A DNA stretch of 32,985 nt from Bacillota bacterium (GCA_023511565.1 JAIMBE010000011.1:1-32985), one strand, 5' to 3'. Shown: positions 7,416 to 17,360, numbered from the stretch's first letter. A program made the numbers and translations. Notes: a model not told the origin generated them from the sequence alone.

Positions 7416-8081
7416 ATGCTAGAGACTTGGACGCCCGCCGGGCTGCACGAGTTTGTCGCTCGACAGATTGCGGGGCACTTCGGCACCCGGCGCGGCCGCG
7501 CCATTGATCTGGGGGCAGGCACCGGTGCATTTGCCGTGCGCCTGCGCGAGCTGGGATTTGACGTGCTGGCAGTGGATCATAATGCCGGCGGGTACAAAGC
7601 CGATCTGCCTTTCCTGGAGCTGGATTTGAATCGCTCCGACTTCGCAGAGGTGTGCGGGCTGCATTCTTTTCCGCTGGTGGTGGCCATCGAAGTGATCGAA
7701 CATGTGGAAAGCCCGATTGAATTTTTGCGAAATGTGGGCAGGTTGTTGACCACCGATGGCTTAGCATTCATCACTACGCCCAATGTGGACAACCTGCCGG
7801 CACGAGTAAAGTTTCTGCTACGGGGGAAAATCCGCGCGATGGACGAATCCAGCGAGCCGACCCACATCTCGCCGATCTTTCTGGATTTGTTGCGGCGTCA
7901 GTATCTGGTTCGCGCCGGGCTGCGGATGGTTCAGCACGTGCTGTACCCGCCGGGCGATTATCACTGGACGCGACGGCGGTATGCCTGGGCCTTTCGCCTC
8001 GCAGCCCGCTGGCTGCCCGGGGATGGCCTGGCCGGCGACAATCACGTCTTCGTGCTGGCGCAGAGGGAGCAGGCGCAATGA
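7416..8081 (+). CDS. Class I SAM-dependent methyltransferase (UbiG-like fold)
   Basis: 221 aa. Motif I IDLGAGTGAFAVRLRELGFD (about residues 30-50) binds SAM, followed by motif II VLAVD and post-motif VVAIEVIEHVESPIEFLRNV, which is characteristic of Methyltransf_11/23 enzymes. A basic, aromatic-rich C-terminal part (residues 150-205) may contact a lipid-linked or membrane substrate. ATG 7416 is chosen because AGGAAAGG lies 5-6 nt upstream; the frame is open somewhat further. The stop overlaps the start of the O-antigen ligase-like gene (ATGA), so the two are coupled. The likely role is methylation or capping of a saccharide, inferred from context. Confidence 0.85.
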   Translation: MLETWTPAGLHEFVARQIAGHFGTRRGRAIDLGAGTGAFAVRLRELGFDVLAVDHNAGGYKADLPFLELDLNRSDFAEVCGLHSFPLVVAIEVIEHVESPIEFLRNVGRLLTTDGLAFITTPNVDNLPARVKFLLRGKIRAMDESSEPTHISPIFLDLLRRQYLVRAGLRMVQHVLYPPGDYHWTRRRYAWAFRLAARWLPGDGLAGDNHVFVLAQREQAQ

Positions 8082-9724
8082 TTGCGGATCGCATGCGCGC
8101 AATCAACACCCAGCGGATCAAAACGCCGCTGTTGGCCTTGGGCGGGCTGCTGCTGGCCTACCAGGTGGGGGAATGGATTCTGTACGAGACAGGGCCGGAC
8201 CTGGTTCTCCGTTCCCTGGTCCTTCTCGCCCTGGTGATTGCGCTGGTCGTGCTCGCCAACTGGCGCTATGGCTTGTACCTGTTTCTCCTGTGGGTCATCG
8301 TGGAAGATCTGCCGCGGAAGTGGCTGGGCAACAGCATGGCGGTCTATTTTGGTAAGGACGTCCTGGTGGGCGTCGTCTATCTGGCGCTGGCCTTTGCGTG
8401 GATGAGGAGGCAGGTACGCAGCTTCCGTCCACCGTTTCTCGTGCCGCTGCTGCTTTTTGCCGGTGTGGTGCTGGTGCAGATGTTCAATCCCCACTCCCCG
8501 AGCGTGTTCTACGGCCTGCTGGGATTCAAACTGTATCTGTACTATGCACCGCTGCTGTTCGTGGGGTATGCGCTGCTGGAGACCGAGCAGGATTTACAGC
8601 GGCTGCTGCGCTTCAGCGTAGCGCTGGCGATCGTCGTTGCCGTGCTCGGGATCACCCAAGGAGTGATCGGCCTGGATTTCTTGAACCCGCGGGAGATGGC
8701 GCCGGAGCTGGAACAGATGACTCGGCTGACGCGCGTGGCCCCGGTTTCCAAGGAAGTTGTCGCGCGCCCTTCGGCCGTGTTTGTCAGTGATGGGCGGTTT
8801 GCCACCTACGTGCTGCTCACTCTGATCCTGGCGCTGGGGCTGGCCACGCATGAGTTCATCGTGCACGGCCGCAGACGCTGGTTTGCGGCTCTAGGCGTCG
8901 GCACACTGTTTGTTGCTGCTGTAATGACTGGTTCGCGCGGGGCGGCGGTCTATGCCGTGATCACCGTGCTGGGGCTGAGCGCGGCGGCACTGTGGGGCGC
9001 GCCCCTGCGTTGGCGCGGGCGGGAGCGAATTCGCCGGGCGATTCATGGAGTGCTGCTGACACTGGCGTTGGGCTTTCTCGTTGCTCTGATAGTGTTTCCC
9101 GAGGCCCTGGGCGCGCGGTGGGCGTTTTACTGGGAAACGCTCTCACCCACCAGCCCGGGCTACGAGCTCGCCCATCGGGTCCGCGACTACCCGTGGCAGA
9201 ATCTGGTCAAAGCCTTCCAGCAGCCCAACTGGGCGACCGGGAACGGAACCGGCACCGCTTCCCTCGGCACACAGTATGTGAGCCGCTACCTGGGCGTGCC
9301 TAAACTGCCGATTGGCGTAGAGAACGGCTACGGAGTCCTCCTGTTGGAGATGGGCATTGCTGGCTTGCTCACCTGGCTGTTGTGGACCTTCGCTGCGACG
9401 GTTGCGGCCTGGCGCGTGGTGCGCCGACTGCGCGGCACTCACCTGTTCCCAGTGGCCGCTGCGATTTTCTGGTTCGTCTTCCTGTTGCTGTTTCCGTTTA
9501 CCTACGGCGGGATGCAGCCCTACCAGAACTTTATTCTGAACGCGCATTTCTGGTTGCTGCTGGGGGTGTTGTTCCGCCTGCCCGGGCTGGCGACGGAAGC
9601 GCAATACCGCGCTTGGGCGGTAGCACGCTTCCGCACCGCTCCCGCTGGGCCTGCGGCCATTGCTCCGTTGGCCGGAAGTGCGCGCCGCGTGCGGCTGGGT
9701 CATGCGAGCGGCGAGGGAGCGTGA
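8078..9724 (+). CDS. O-antigen ligase/polymerase-like polytopic membrane protein (Wzy/WaaL type)
   Basis: 548 aa with about ten to twelve hydrophobic segments spread from residue 17 to 505 and a large periplasmic-type loop between about residues 330 and 405 (NWATGNGTGTASLGTQYVSR region). This is the topology of Wzy polymerases and WaaL ligases, which act on undecaprenyl-linked saccharides at the periplasmic face. The segment TGSRGAAVYAVITVLGL matches the conserved G-S-R-x-G block of this family. A tail of about 50 basic/Ala-rich residues follows the last helix. Polymerase and ligase cannot be told apart here. No Wzx flippase or export proteins are present in the window. Confidence 0.83.
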   Translation: MIADRMRAINTQRIKTPLLALGGLLLAYQVGEWILYETGPDLVLRSLVLLALVIALVVLANWRYGLYLFLLWVIVEDLPRKWLGNSMAVYFGKDVLVGVVYLALAFAWMRRQVRSFRPPFLVPLLLFAGVVLVQMFNPHSPSVFYGLLGFKLYLYYAPLLFVGYALLETEQDLQRLLRFSVALAIVVAVLGITQGVIGLDFLNPREMAPELEQMTRLTRVAPVSKEVVARPSAVFVSDGRFATYVLLTLILALGLATHEFIVHGRRRWFAALGVGTLFVAAVMTGSRGAAVYAVITVLGLSAAALWGAPLRWRGRERIRRAIHGVLLTLALGFLVALIVFPEALGARWAFYWETLSPTSPGYELAHRVRDYPWQNLVKAFQQPNWATGNGTGTASLGTQYVSRYLGVPKLPIGVENGYGVLLLEMGIAGLLTWLLWTFAATVAAWRVVRRLRGTHLFPVAAAIFWFVFLLLFPFTYGGMQPYQNFILNAHFWLLLGVLFRLPGLATEAQYRAWAVARFRTAPAGPAAIAPLAGSARRVRLGHASGEGA

Positions 9725-9971
9725 GGCCCCTGAACGGAGGAGCATCAGGAAAGGTCGAAGCGGGCTGTGCCGGCTGCTGGACAGCGTCGTCCCTGGTTGG
9801 GACGGCGCGCTGGCAGAAACGCTGTTGTTGGACCGACAATCCAGATTGTTTTCTGCCGTTGCGGTTCTGTTCTTTTTGCTGGTTGCCGCCGCGCGGGGTG
9901 TGCTAGCGTGGTACTTGTGGCGGCGGGGCGCCCTCGCGGCGCATCTGGTGAAACCAGCGCCGACCGAATGA
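9702..9971 (+). CDS. Putative small membrane protein in polysaccharide cluster
   Basis: 89 aa if started at ATG 9702, overlapping the preceding gene by 23 bp. The N-terminal 45 residues are basic. One strong hydrophobic helix lies at about residues 50-70 (LFSAVAVLFFLLVAAARGVL), followed by WYLWRRG and a short tail. No family is recognised. It fills the gap between the ligase-like gene and the next glycosyltransferase, ending 9 nt before that start, and could be a single-span partner of the membrane protein. No clear ribosome binding site is seen. Confidence 0.45.
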   Translation: MRAAREREAPERRSIRKGRSGLCRLLDSVVPGWDGALAETLLLDRQSRLFSAVAVLFFLLVAAARGVLAWYLWRRGALAAHLVKPAPTE

Positions 9972-9980
9972 GGGGGCACC

Positions 9981-11165
9981 ATGGCCCGAGCCCGGATTGC
10001 GGTGGTCTCTCCGTTCCTGGACAAACGCCACGGCACCGAGCTTTGCACGTGCGAGCTGATCGAGCGGCTGGCCGGCGAGTTTGAATTCCACCTCTACAGC
10101 CAGCGCGTCGAGGACCTGGATCTGTCGCGGGTGGTCTGGCATCGTGTTCCCGATGTGCCGGGACCGCACCTTGTCAAGTACCTGTGGTGGTTTCTGGCCA
10201 ATCACCTCTGGCGCTGGTGGGACGTTTGGGTGGGCGGGCAGCGGTTCGACCTAGTGTTTTCGCCGGGCGTGAACTGCTTGGATGCCGATGTGGCCATTGT
10301 CCATGTGCTGTTCAGCGTGGTGCGGGAAAAATTGGCGGGGAGCGATCGGCTGGTCGGGTATCCGCTGCGAAACTGGCCGCGGCTGATCCATCGGCGGGCG
10401 TATTACCGGCTCCTTTCGGTGCTGGAGCGGCGCGTGTTCGGCAATCACCGGATCCTGCTGGGCGCTGTTTCACGCCTGACGGCAGAAGAGGTGGCACGCC
10501 GGTTTCGGCGCGCAGAACTGCCCTGCGTGTTCTACGGCGGTGTGGATGGGGCTCAATTCCGTCCGACGCGCCGGCAAGCCCTGCGTCCGGCGGCACGCCG
10601 CGAACTGCAGCTTGCGCCCGAGGTATTCGCCGTGCTGCTGATTGGCAACGACTGGCGCCAGAAGGGCCTGCCCGTGCTGCTCGAGGCGGTGAGCCAGCTT
10701 GGCGAGGAGCGCGTCTGTGTGCTCGCCGTGGGCAGCGATGATCCGGAGCTGTGTCGGGAAGTGATCGCCCGGCATCGGCTGGATGACCGCGTGCGTTTTC
10801 TGCCTCTGCGGCCGGATGTGGAGTTCTACTACGCAGCCGCGGATGCCTACGCCGGCCCTTCGCTCGAAGACGCTTTCGCGCGGCCACCGGCTGAAGCGAT
10901 GGCCTGCGGCCTGCCGGTGATTGTCTCCAGCCAGGCCGGGGTGAGCGAGATTGTCACGCACGGTGAAGACGGTTTGATTCTGCAGGACCCGCGCAACGCG
11001 GAAGAACTTGCCGGATTGCTGCGTCGGTTGCTGGCAGATCCGGAGTTTGCCCGCCGCTTGGGTGAACACGCGGCGCAGAAGGCTGCGCAGCTCACCTGGG
11101 AAGCCGACGCTGCGGCCAAGCGCACCATGTTTTGTAGTGTGCTCGCCAAAAGAGAGCCCAGTTGA
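9981..11165 (+). CDS. GT4 glycosyltransferase
   Basis: 394 aa. The N-terminal half starts RIAVVSPFLDKRHGTELCTC, with the G-T-E loop common in GT4 enzymes. The C-terminal half carries LLIGNDWRQKGLPVLLEAV and the acceptor/donor region SLEDAFARPPAEAMACGLPV. There the first acidic residue at the E-x7-E spacing is Asp, with Glu directly before it, a variant common in this subfamily. ATG 9981 is preceded by GAGGGGG at good spacing. The stop codon overlaps the next gene's TTG start by 4 nt. It likely acts on the same glycan as its neighbours; the specific sugar is unknown. Confidence 0.88.
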   Translation: MARARIAVVSPFLDKRHGTELCTCELIERLAGEFEFHLYSQRVEDLDLSRVVWHRVPDVPGPHLVKYLWWFLANHLWRWWDVWVGGQRFDLVFSPGVNCLDADVAIVHVLFSVVREKLAGSDRLVGYPLRNWPRLIHRRAYYRLLSVLERRVFGNHRILLGAVSRLTAEEVARRFRRAELPCVFYGGVDGAQFRPTRRQALRPAARRELQLAPEVFAVLLIGNDWRQKGLPVLLEAVSQLGEERVCVLAVGSDDPELCREVIARHRLDDRVRFLPLRPDVEFYYAAADAYAGPSLEDAFARPPAEAMACGLPVIVSSQAGVSEIVTHGEDGLILQDPRNAEELAGLLRRLLADPEFARRLGEHAAQKAAQLTWEADAAAKRTMFCSVLAKREPS

Positions 11166-12265
11166 TTCTGGGAGTGTTTCCAGAATTGGATGGTATCGGC
11201 GGTGTCCAGCGCGCGAGCCGCCATCTAGCTGCTGTACTGACGGCCTATGCGCACCGGGTGGGCGGGTCGGTGCGCATGCTCGCACTGAACGATGCGCTGG
11301 GAAAACACCGCAGTCAAGTCGGCGGCTGCGAAATCGAGTATGAAGGTTTTGACCGCAGTCGCTGGGCCCTGACGCAGGCTTGCTGGCGGAGCACTGACCG
11401 TAATACACGGCTGCTGCTGGCCGCGCACCCCAATCTGGCCCCGCTGATCTCCGCCGCCAAACGGAAAGCACCCTCTGCACGGGCTGTCGTAGTCTGTCAC
11501 GGCATCGAAGTGTGGGCGCCGCTGGGCTGGCTCCGCCGCGTCGCGCTGGCCCAAGCCGATTGCATTTTGGCTCCCAGTTGCTACACCGCGGAGCAGGTGA
11601 CCCGTCAACAGGGTGTCCAGCGCAAACGCGTGCACCTGTTACCGTGGGCGCTGGAGCCGACGTTCTGGGAGATGGCGCAGCAGGCACAGGCACCGGGACG
11701 TCCCCCCGGTTTTCCCCCGGGACGTGTGGTGCTCGCCGTGACGCGGTTGGCTGCGGTGGATGCCTACAAGGGTGTGGACACGTTGATTCAGGCGCTGGTC
11801 CGGCTCCCGAACGACGCGCACCTGGTGGTGGTTGGCGAAGGCGATGACCGACCGCGACTCGAAGCTCTGGCTCGCGCGCAGGGCGTGGCCCGCCGGGTTC
11901 ACTTCCTGGGCGCGCTGGAGCGGGACGAACTGGTCGCTTGCTACCAGCACTGTGACATTTTCGCCCTGCCGAGCAAAGGGGAAGGATTCGGCCTGGTGTT
12001 CCTCGAAGCCATGGCATTTGGCAAGCCGGTGATTGGCGGGGCACACGGCGGCACGCTCGATATCATCGAGCATGGCACCAGCGGCTTCCTGGTACCCCAC
12101 GGCGATGTGGAACAACTGGCGGCGACGCTCACGCACCTGCTGGCCCACCCAGCCTTGTGCGAGGAACTGGGCCACCATGCCCGCGAGCGCGTGGCACAGC
12201 ACTACCTATTTCCGCAGTTTGCATCCCGCCTGAACGCGATCCTGGACGAACTGCTGGCCCGCTGA
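11162..12265 (+). CDS. GT4 glycosyltransferase (TTG start)
   Basis: 367 aa. It opens ILGVFPELDGIGGVQRASRH, where GGVQ is the typical GT-B N-terminal loop, so the TTG at 11162 (TTGA overlap with the preceding stop) is the natural start despite being a rare codon. The C-terminal half has VTRLAAVDAYKGVDTLIQAL, VVVGEGDDRPRLEALA and E-x7-E in KGEGFGLVFLEAMAFGKPV. Translation is probably coupled to the upstream glycosyltransferase. It is the last gene of the plus-strand cluster and ends only 7 bp from the convergent xerC gene, with no obvious terminator between them. Confidence 0.88.
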   Translation: MILGVFPELDGIGGVQRASRHLAAVLTAYAHRVGGSVRMLALNDALGKHRSQVGGCEIEYEGFDRSRWALTQACWRSTDRNTRLLLAAHPNLAPLISAAKRKAPSARAVVVCHGIEVWAPLGWLRRVALAQADCILAPSCYTAEQVTRQQGVQRKRVHLLPWALEPTFWEMAQQAQAPGRPPGFPPGRVVLAVTRLAAVDAYKGVDTLIQALVRLPNDAHLVVVGEGDDRPRLEALARAQGVARRVHFLGALERDELVACYQHCDIFALPSKGEGFGLVFLEAMAFGKPVIGGAHGGTLDIIEHGTSGFLVPHGDVEQLAATLTHLLAHPALCEELGHHARERVAQHYLFPQFASRLNAILDELLAR

Positions 12266-12272
12266 AACCCTT

Positions 12273-13247
12273 TCAGGCGCGCGGATGGGCTTTGTCGTAG
12301 ACTTCCAGCAACTGGCGAATGGAGGCATGCGTGTATTTCTGCGTGGTGGAAAGTGAGCGGTGGCCGAGCAGCTCTTGGATGGCGCGGAGGTCAGCGCCGT
12401 CGGCGAGCAGATGCGTAGCAAACGCATGCCGCAGCGCATGCGGGTGCAGGTCCCAGTTCTGGTTCACCAGGCGCGCGTATTTTTTGACAATCCGGCCCAC
12501 TGAGCGCGTGGTCAGCCGCCGACCCTGGTAGTTCAAGAACACGGCTTTTTCTTCTCCCGAGCGGCGGGCTTTGCGGAGCAACTCCGCCCGTACCGGCCAG
12601 TATCGTTCGAGCGCCTGCAGGGCCTTGGTGCCAAAGGGAACCACGCGTTCCTTGCGTCCCTTGCCGCGCACACGGAGCATCTGGTCGTTGCGGTCCACGT
12701 CTTCCACATTCAGCCCCACCAGTTCGCTCACCCGCAGGCCGGCGGCGTAGAGCAGCTCCAAGATGGCGCGGTCGCGGCGCACCAGCAGGCGGGATTCTTC
12801 CGCATCGGCACCGGGCCGATGGCGCCGGGCCCCCGCTTCGTCCGGAGAGTCGCCAGCAGCCTCCATCTGAAGCAGGGAGTCCAGAAAGGCGTTGATCTGT
12901 TCGGCACTGAGCACAGCGGGGATGCGTTTGGGTAGTTTTGGCGTAGCCACCAGGCGGGCCGGGTTCTGCGGCAACCAGCCTTCGCGCACACAGAATCTGA
13001 AGAACGAGCGCAGCGCTGCTAGCTTGCGCGCCACCGAGGTTTTCTCCAGGCGCTGGTCGTGCAGATGCGACAGGTATTCGCGGATCAGCCGGTGATCCAT
13101 CTTGGCCAGCGGGGGCGGCGCAGCAGCGGGGAGCGAGAGGTAGGCAAGGAATTGTTCCAGATCGCTACGGTAGTTGCGCAGGGTGTGCGGCGAAGCGTTT
13201 CTTTCATCGCGCAGATAGCGCAGGAATTTTTCGATCGCTTTGCGCAT
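12273..13247 (-). CDS. xerC: Tyrosine recombinase XerC/XerD family
   Basis: 324 aa, cytoplasmic, expected to resolve chromosome dimers at dif with a partner recombinase. Residues 1-105 are the SAM-like core-binding domain. Residues 150-324 form the catalytic domain with R172, K196 (RGKGRKER), H270-x2-R273, H296 and nucleophile Y305, so the active site is complete. Residues about 128-152 are a polar insert between the domains, longer than in E. coli XerC. It lies downstream of dprA and topA on the same strand, and has its own TATAAT 11 nt before the ATG, with no Shine-Dalgarno sequence. XerC is preferred over XerD only from the topA/dprA neighbourhood. Confidence 0.9.
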   Translation of the reverse strand: MRKAIEKFLRYLRDERNASPHTLRNYRSDLEQFLAYLSLPAAAPPPLAKMDHRLIREYLSHLHDQRLEKTSVARKLAALRSFFRFCVREGWLPQNPARLVATPKLPKRIPAVLSAEQINAFLDSLLQMEAAGDSPDEAGARRHRPGADAEESRLLVRRDRAILELLYAAGLRVSELVGLNVEDVDRNDQMLRVRGKGRKERVVPFGTKALQALERYWPVRAELLRKARRSGEEKAVFLNYQGRRLTTRSVGRIVKKYARLVNQNWDLHPHALRHAFATHLLADGADLRAIQELLGHRSLSTTQKYTHASIRQLLEVYDKAHPRA

Positions 13248-13258
13248 CGCCAGGTTCG

Positions 13259-13264
13259 ATTATA
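13259..13264 (-). promoter_or_regulatory. Consensus -10 box directly upstream of xerC
   Basis: Minus strand TATAAT (13264-13259), a perfect -10 hexamer, lies 11 nt before the xerC ATG. The predicted transcription start is within a few nt of the start codon, implying a leaderless or very short leader mRNA. No good -35 box is visible. Confidence 0.5.
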
Positions 13265-13327
13265 GGCACGCGGCGGGTGCCGGTGCATCCCCCGAAGCCA
13301 CGGCTGGCCACGCCGGCCCTCGGAAGG

Positions 13328-15832
13328 TCAGGAGCGTGTCGGAGCTGGCTCCGTGGTCTCGGCAGGACGCGGGTGGAGCTCCGCCGGGGCTTGCCACCCA
13401 CAGCCCTCCTGGAGGCACACGAGCGTCACTGCTTCCTTGCGCTTCTTTTCGACCACGAACTCGGCGCCACATTTCGGGCAGGGCTGGGCGACCGGTTTGT
13501 CGGGCGTGGTGAAATCGCATCCGGGGTAGCGGTTGCAGCCGTAGAAGACGCGTCGGCGGCCCTTGCGTGCCATGCGCTGCACCAGCTCGCCCTCGCCGCA
13601 CTTGGGGCACTTGATGCCCAGGGTCTGCGCGCGGATGTACTTGCACTTGGGATACGCCGAGCAGCCGACGAACTCGCCGTAGCGACCGTGCTTGCGCACC
13701 AGTTGCGAACCACACTCGGGACAGTTTTCGTCGAGCGGCACATCGGGCTGTCGGGCCCGGCGCGTGCCGGCGACAAGGCGGCGGGTGGTCTTGCACTCCG
13801 GGTAACCGGTGCAGGCCAGGAAGGGACCGTACCGCCCGCGTTTGATGGTCATTTCGCGACCGCAGTTCTCGCAGTATTCCGGACCGGACTCCGACTCGAC
13901 TTCTTCGCCGGCCACCTCGGCGGTCAGATCGCGGGTGAAATCGCATTCGGGATAGCGCGAGCAGCCGAGGAAGAAACCGTGCCGGCTGATGCGCTCCAGC
14001 AGCTCGCCCTGGCCGCATTTCTCGCACGGCAGGCCGGTGGATACGCCGGCCTTGTAGGACGCCATCTGGTCAGCCGCTTTTTCCAGGTCTTTTTCGAAGC
14101 GGTCGTAGAATTCCCGGACCGACTCCTTCCAGGGCAGCTTGCCTTCTTCGATTTCGTCCAGTTCTTCTTCCATGCGGGCCGTGAAGGTAACGTCGAAGAT
14201 GTCTTCGAAGCTTTTCACCAGCAGGTCGCTGACTTTTTCGCCGAGCCGGGTGGGCTTGAAGCGTCCCTGTTCGCGGAGGACGTATTCGCGCTCGACGAGG
14301 GTGGAAATGATTGTGGCGTAGGTGGAGGGCCGGCCGATGCCCTTTTCCTCCAGCGTTTTCACCAGCGTCGCTTCGGTGTAGCGCGGTGGCGGCTCGGTGA
14401 AATGCTGCTGCGGCCGCAACGAGTCCAGCCGCAGCCGCTCACCGACAGACACCTGGGGCAGGGCACGGCCCTCGGCTTCGTCGTCGGCTTCTGCTTCCTC
14501 GCGGCTCTCCTGAATGACCGCCAGGAAGCCATCGAATTTCAGCACGGAACCGGTCGCGCTGAACAGGTAGTCGCCCGCCGCCACGTCAATCGTCGTCTGG
14601 TCAAAGACCGCAGGAACCATCTGCGAAGCGACGAAGCGCCGCCAGATCAGCTGGTAGAGTTTCCAGAGGTCTTCGTCCAGGTAGGGCTTCACCTGGTCGG
14701 GCGTGCGCGTCACGTCCGTCGGACGGATGGCTTCGTGGGCTTCCTGCGCACTCTTTTTCGATTTGTAGAGATTCGGTTTTTCCGGCAAATAGCTGGGGCC
14801 GTAGGTGTCGGCGATCTGGCGGCGGACTGCGGCCAGCGCTTCGTCGGCCACCCGCACCGAATCGGTGCGCATATAGGTGATCAGGCCCACGGAGCCTTCC
14901 GCGCCCAGCTCGATGCCTTCGTAGAGCCGCTGTGCCAGCGCCATGGTGCGTTTGGCCGTAAACCGTAGCTTGTTGTAAGCCTCCTGCTGCAACTTCGAGG
15001 TAGTGAACGGGGGCGGTGGATAACGCCGTTTCTCCTTCTGCTGGACGGCCTCGACCTGCCAGAGCACCCCCTCGAGCGCCTGCAGGATGCGCTGGGCCTC
15101 CGCCTCGTTGGGGATTTCGATCTCCTTGCCCTGGTACGTGATCAGCTTGGCTTCGAAGACGGGCGGCGCTGCGGCTGCCAGGCGCGCGTGGATTGTCCAG
15201 TATTCCCGGGGAACGAAGGCACGGATTTCTCGTTCGCGCTCAACAATCAGCCGCAGCGCAACGGTTTGCACCCGACCGGCGGAAAGTCCGCGGCGAACCT
15301 TCTCCCACAGCAAGGGTGAGATCTGGTAGCCAACCAGGCGATCCAGCACGCGCCGTGCCTGCTGGGCATCCACCAGATTCTGGTTGATCCTTCCGGGTCG
15401 TGAAAACGCCGCCTGAATGGCCTTGGGCGTAATTTCGTGGAACAGGACGCGGTAGACGGGCTTGCCCCGCGCACCGGATCTGGATTTTTTGTTCCGCTGG
15501 GCCCCGTTGCCGGACAGCACTTCCGCCAAGTGGGCGGCAATCGCTTCCCCTTCCCGGTCCGGGTCGGTCGCCAGGTAGATGGCCCCGGCCTCTCGGGCCG
15601 ATTTTTTTAGCTCGTGGATCACCTTCATCTTGCCGGGAATGATTTCGTAGGTCGGCTCGAAGACGCGGCTGGCGTTTCGTTGGTTGTCGTCGGGCAACAC
15701 TACGCCCAGTTCCTTCTTGGGCAGGTCTTTCACGTGGCCCAGCGAAGCTTTGACGGTGTAGTTCCGGCCCAGGTACTTGTTGATAGTTTTCGCCTTGGCC
15801 GGCGATTCGACGATCACAAGTGTGCGTGCCAT
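13328..15832 (-). CDS. topA: DNA topoisomerase I with five C-terminal zinc ribbons
   Basis: 834 aa, type IA enzyme relaxing negative supercoils. The TOPRIM domain has [12 protein letters not shown] at 6-17 and D90-P-D92-R-E94. The catalytic tyrosine is Y320 in [10 protein letters not shown]. Residues 530-600 complete the toroid. From residue 603 to the end there are five C4 zinc-ribbon repeats of the form C-x2-C...C-x4-6-C (starting near 603, 654, 704, 742 and 785), which in the family bind single-stranded DNA and RNA polymerase. The start is ATG 15832 ([10 protein letters not shown]); the frame is open 49 codons further up but that stretch is not conserved-looking. There is no strong binding site. 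It lies between dprA and xerC. Confidence 0.95.
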   Translation of the reverse strand: MARTLVIVESPAKAKTINKYLGRNYTVKASLGHVKDLPKKELGVVLPDDNQRNASRVFEPTYEIIPGKMKVIHELKKSAREAGAIYLATDPDREGEAIAAHLAEVLSGNGAQRNKKSRSGARGKPVYRVLFHEITPKAIQAAFSRPGRINQNLVDAQQARRVLDRLVGYQISPLLWEKVRRGLSAGRVQTVALRLIVEREREIRAFVPREYWTIHARLAAAAPPVFEAKLITYQGKEIEIPNEAEAQRILQALEGVLWQVEAVQQKEKRRYPPPPFTTSKLQQEAYNKLRFTAKRTMALAQRLYEGIELGAEGSVGLITYMRTDSVRVADEALAAVRRQIADTYGPSYLPEKPNLYKSKKSAQEAHEAIRPTDVTRTPDQVKPYLDEDLWKLYQLIWRRFVASQMVPAVFDQTTIDVAAGDYLFSATGSVLKFDGFLAVIQESREEAEADDEAEGRALPQVSVGERLRLDSLRPQQHFTEPPPRYTEATLVKTLEEKGIGRPSTYATIISTLVEREYVLREQGRFKPTRLGEKVSDLLVKSFEDIFDVTFTARMEEELDEIEEGKLPWKESVREFYDRFEKDLEKAADQMASYKAGVSTGLPCEKCGQGELLERISRHGFFLGCSRYPECDFTRDLTAEVAGEEVESESGPEYCENCGREMTIKRGRYGPFLACTGYPECKTTRRLVAGTRRARQPDVPLDENCPECGSQLVRKHGRYGEFVGCSAYPKCKYIRAQTLGIKCPKCGEGELVQRMARKGRRRVFYGCNRYPGCDFTTPDKPVAQPCPKCGAEFVVEKKRKEAVTLVCLQEGCGWQAPAELHPRPAETTEPAPTRS

Positions 15833-16007
15833 AAAACGAACAACAACCCGGGGGCTGCGTGGCGCGCCGGATGCGCAGAAGGCATTCCGGTTGCCGGTCT
15901 GGTCATCGGCTCGGCGGAGTGGTCCGCGATGCCCGCACCCAATTTCCAGACTATTATGGCGGTCAAGCGGCCCGCTCACGCAAGCACTAGATTGGATGCG
16001 GTGCCGT

Positions 16008-17138
16008 TCACAATAGCACCCGGACGAACTGTTTGCCCGGGAGCTGGCGCACCACCCCTTTCATTTCCAGCTCGAACAGCGTGGAGAGGACTTCGGACGA
16101 ACTCATCGCCGACTGTTCGACCAGCTCGTCCACGTGACGCGCCTCATCGGTGGCCAGCAGCTCGTAGAGCCGACGCGCGGGCGCGGGCAGTGCCTCGGCG
16201 AGCAGGGAAGCGCGTTCGGCGGGCGTGGCGTCTTCGACCGGAAACAGTTCGGCGCGGAGGGCGGTGGGGAGCTCTTCGACCACGTCCTGCCAACCCGTGA
16301 CCAATTTCGCGCCCTGTTTGATGAGCTGATTCGGAGCAAAGCTCACCGGTTGCGTCACCGGGCCGGGCACCCCGTACACTTCCCGTCCAAACTCCATGGC
16401 CAGACGCGCGGTGATGAACGAACCGGAGTACTGCGCCCCTTCCACCACCACCACGCCAAGCGCCATGCCGGCGATGATGCGGTTGCGCACGGGAAACTTA
16501 TCCGGCGTGGGCATCGTGCCCAGGGGGAATTCGCTGACGAGGGCACCGCGCTCGGCAATGCGTTCAAGCAGCTTGCGGTTTTCTTTCGGATAGACCACGT
16601 CCACGCCGTTGCCCAGCACAGCGACGGTGGTGCCGCGCGCCGATTCCAGCGCACCGCGATGCGCAGAACTGTCAATGCCGCGTGCCAGACCGCTCACCAC
16701 CACCAGGCCGCGGTCAGCCAGGTCGCGGGCCAGCCGTTCCGACATCAGGTTGCCGTACGGAGTCGGTCGACGCGTCCCCACGATGGCCACCGCATGCCGG
16801 GCCAGTACATCAGCGTCGCCCCGCACATAGAGCAGCGGTGGCGGATCGTAGATTTCGCGAAGCAGCTTCGGGTAGCGGGCTTCCTCCCAGTGGATGAACG
16901 AGGCCCCAAACGTTCTGGCCCGCTCGATTTCCGCTTCCGCTTCTTTCAGTGCCGTCCCGGAGGTGAGCGCTTGCACGGCAGAAGCCGGCAACCGCAACGC
17001 TTCCAGCTCCGAGGGTGAGGCGCGGAACACGGCTTCCGGTGTGCCGTACTCCTGCAGCAGCCGCGCGGCCAGGCGTGCACCCAATCCGTGCGTCACCGCC
17101 AGGCCCACCCAGTAGAGATAGTCGCTGCGCTCGGCCAT
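16008..17138 (-). CDS. dprA: DNA processing protein DprA
   Basis: 376 aa. DprA loads RecA on incoming single-stranded DNA during natural transformation. Residues 1-65 are a helix-hairpin-helix/SAM-like N-terminal domain. About 105-285 is the Rossmann-like DprA core with GTRRPTPYG at 121-129, SGLARGIDSSAH at 149-160, FPVRNRIIAG at 215-224 and GVPG at 256-259. Residues 310-376 are a winged helix (DprA_WH). Full length for the family. The promoter TTGACA-N18-TAGGCT ends 9 nt before the ATG, so the mRNA is probably leaderless, and no Shine-Dalgarno sequence is present. topA follows 175 bp downstream and xerC after it. Confidence 0.94.
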   Translation of the reverse strand: MAERSDYLYWVGLAVTHGLGARLAARLLQEYGTPEAVFRASPSELEALRLPASAVQALTSGTALKEAEAEIERARTFGASFIHWEEARYPKLLREIYDPPPLLYVRGDADVLARHAVAIVGTRRPTPYGNLMSERLARDLADRGLVVVSGLARGIDSSAHRGALESARGTTVAVLGNGVDVVYPKENRKLLERIAERGALVSEFPLGTMPTPDKFPVRNRIIAGMALGVVVVEGAQYSGSFITARLAMEFGREVYGVPGPVTQPVSFAPNQLIKQGAKLVTGWQDVVEELPTALRAELFPVEDATPAERASLLAEALPAPARRLYELLATDEARHVDELVEQSAMSSSEVLSTLFELEMKGVVRQLPGKQFVRVLL

Positions 17139-17147
17139 TGCGCGCCG

Positions 17148-17177
17148 AGCCTACGCAGAGATTTCACAAAATGTCAA
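17148..17177 (-). promoter_or_regulatory. Promoter of dprA (TTGACA-N18-TAGGCT)
   Basis: Minus strand: consensus -35 TTGACA (17177-17172), 18-nt spacer and -10 TAGGCT (17153-17148). The -10 ends 9 nt before the dprA ATG, so transcription should start within a few nt of the start codon. Confidence 0.7.
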
Positions 17178-17360
17178 GTCCACAGCAGGGAGCCTGCCGG
17201 CCGGACGCCGGGACGACCGCCACGATTTCGGTGCGCACCACGTTCATCCCGCAGAGGGGGAATCAGTCGTGTACAGACCTAGGGCGTCACCGGTAGCGGT
17301 GGGTTGTGGTGGTTTTTTGGAACGGAACGCACAGAACCGGCCGACGAATGCCTCACGCTG

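Noticed and set aside
13277-14968. 563-codon plus-strand open frame opposite topA
   Set aside because: Antisense shadow: repeated Phe/Ala/Val/Leu patterns arise from the reversed topA codons, and topA is certain.
15953-15983. Possible topA promoter (TTGCGT-N19-CATAAT, minus strand)
   Set aside because: Spacing of 19 nt and poor hexamers; topA may be transcribed from dprA instead.
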